From assembly GCA_028335825.1 (NCBI GenBank), contig JAIOKI010000012.1, positions 372,001-436,000 of the forward strand: a stretch of DNA of 64,000 bases, written 5' to 3'. Position numbers and translations under genes: made by a program. This DNA is from Nosema muscidifuracis. Lineage: Eukaryota > Microsporidia > Nosematidae. Under the pieces are notes generated by a model. That model was given only the letters and a program-made list of their open reading frames with translations. It did not search any database and was not told the DNA's origin. Positions 63,878 to 64,000 of this stretch are shown here, piece by piece (within the stretch, counting starts at the first letter, position 1; each line of letters opens with the position of its first letter).

Positions 63878-64000
63878 TCAAAGAAATGCCTTTCTTTCAT
63901 AATCTTGTATACTTTTACATTCATCTAATATTTTTAAATGTATTTCTTTAAATCTTATACTCTTTTTATTATCTATCTTATTAAACATCTTATTTACTAA
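63878..64000 (-). CDS. C-terminal end of an unknown gene, cut by the window edge
   Basis: The last 40 codons of a minus-strand frame that enters from beyond 64000 and ends with TGA at 63878-63880. The sequence (NKIDNKKSIRFKEIHLKIL, then DECKSIQDYERKAFL) is coding-like and helical. No family can be named from so little. Confidence 0.45.
   Translation of the reverse strand, partial: LVNKMFNKIDNKKSIRFKEIHLKILDECKSIQDYERKAFL

Overview
The window is AT-rich nuclear DNA (by eye about 80% A+T or more) from a eukaryote with short, intron-less, compact genes, and it most resembles a microsporidian. Three things point there. The proteins are eukaryotic but short or stripped down (ORC1 without its BAH region, a 167-residue Bdp1-like TFIIIB subunit, a short Rpn5). 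About 17 of the two dozen genes carry a CCC/CCCC (or GGG) run within about 20 bases upstream of the ATG, a known microsporidian start-site signal. There is also a cluster of MscS-type channels, a group microsporidia are known to carry. I cannot name the species. The long gene-poor stretches and LTR elements suggest one of the larger, expanded microsporidian genomes rather than a minimal one.

Layout. 0.2-10.3 kb holds Bdp1-like TFIIIB, ORC1, Xaa-Pro aminopeptidase, a WD40-like protein and two FAR-17a/AIG1-like membrane hydrolases separated by a young LTR-retrotransposon copy. 10.6-19.0 kb is a tandem duplication of about 2.5 kb carrying an M48 (Ste24-like) membrane protease plus a tiny downstream ORF. 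An older Ty3/gypsy fossil sits exactly at the junction of the two copies, and a 331-bp GC-rich insert lies in the second copy. 19.3-45.4 kb is the core-gene part: AHA1, an unknown protein, 14-3-3, three EF-hand MscS channels, a secreted CAP/SCP protein with repeat arrays, a KIN1/2 kinase with KA1 domain, two unknown proteins, ribosomal protein L7/uL30, ubiquitin-activating enzyme E1 and proteasome subunit Rpn5.

45.4-62.2 kb is gene-poor and looks subtelomere-like or decayed. It holds a secreted-protein pseudogene with two in-frame stops, an inverted partial copy of it, a MULE transposase relic, three very short secreted proteins, and a secreted-protein gene split by a frameshift. 62.3-64 kb returns to core content: tRNA-Lys(CTT), casein kinase 1 and the end of an unknown gene.

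Functionally the intact genes are housekeeping (replication origin, Pol III transcription, translation, ubiquitin-proteasome, Hsp90 co-chaperone, signalling kinases) mixed with membrane and secreted proteins that may meet osmotic stress or the host cell. Most intergenic regions contain short tandem repeats. No operons are evident. Start codons were set at ATG, using the CCC signal where several starts were possible.
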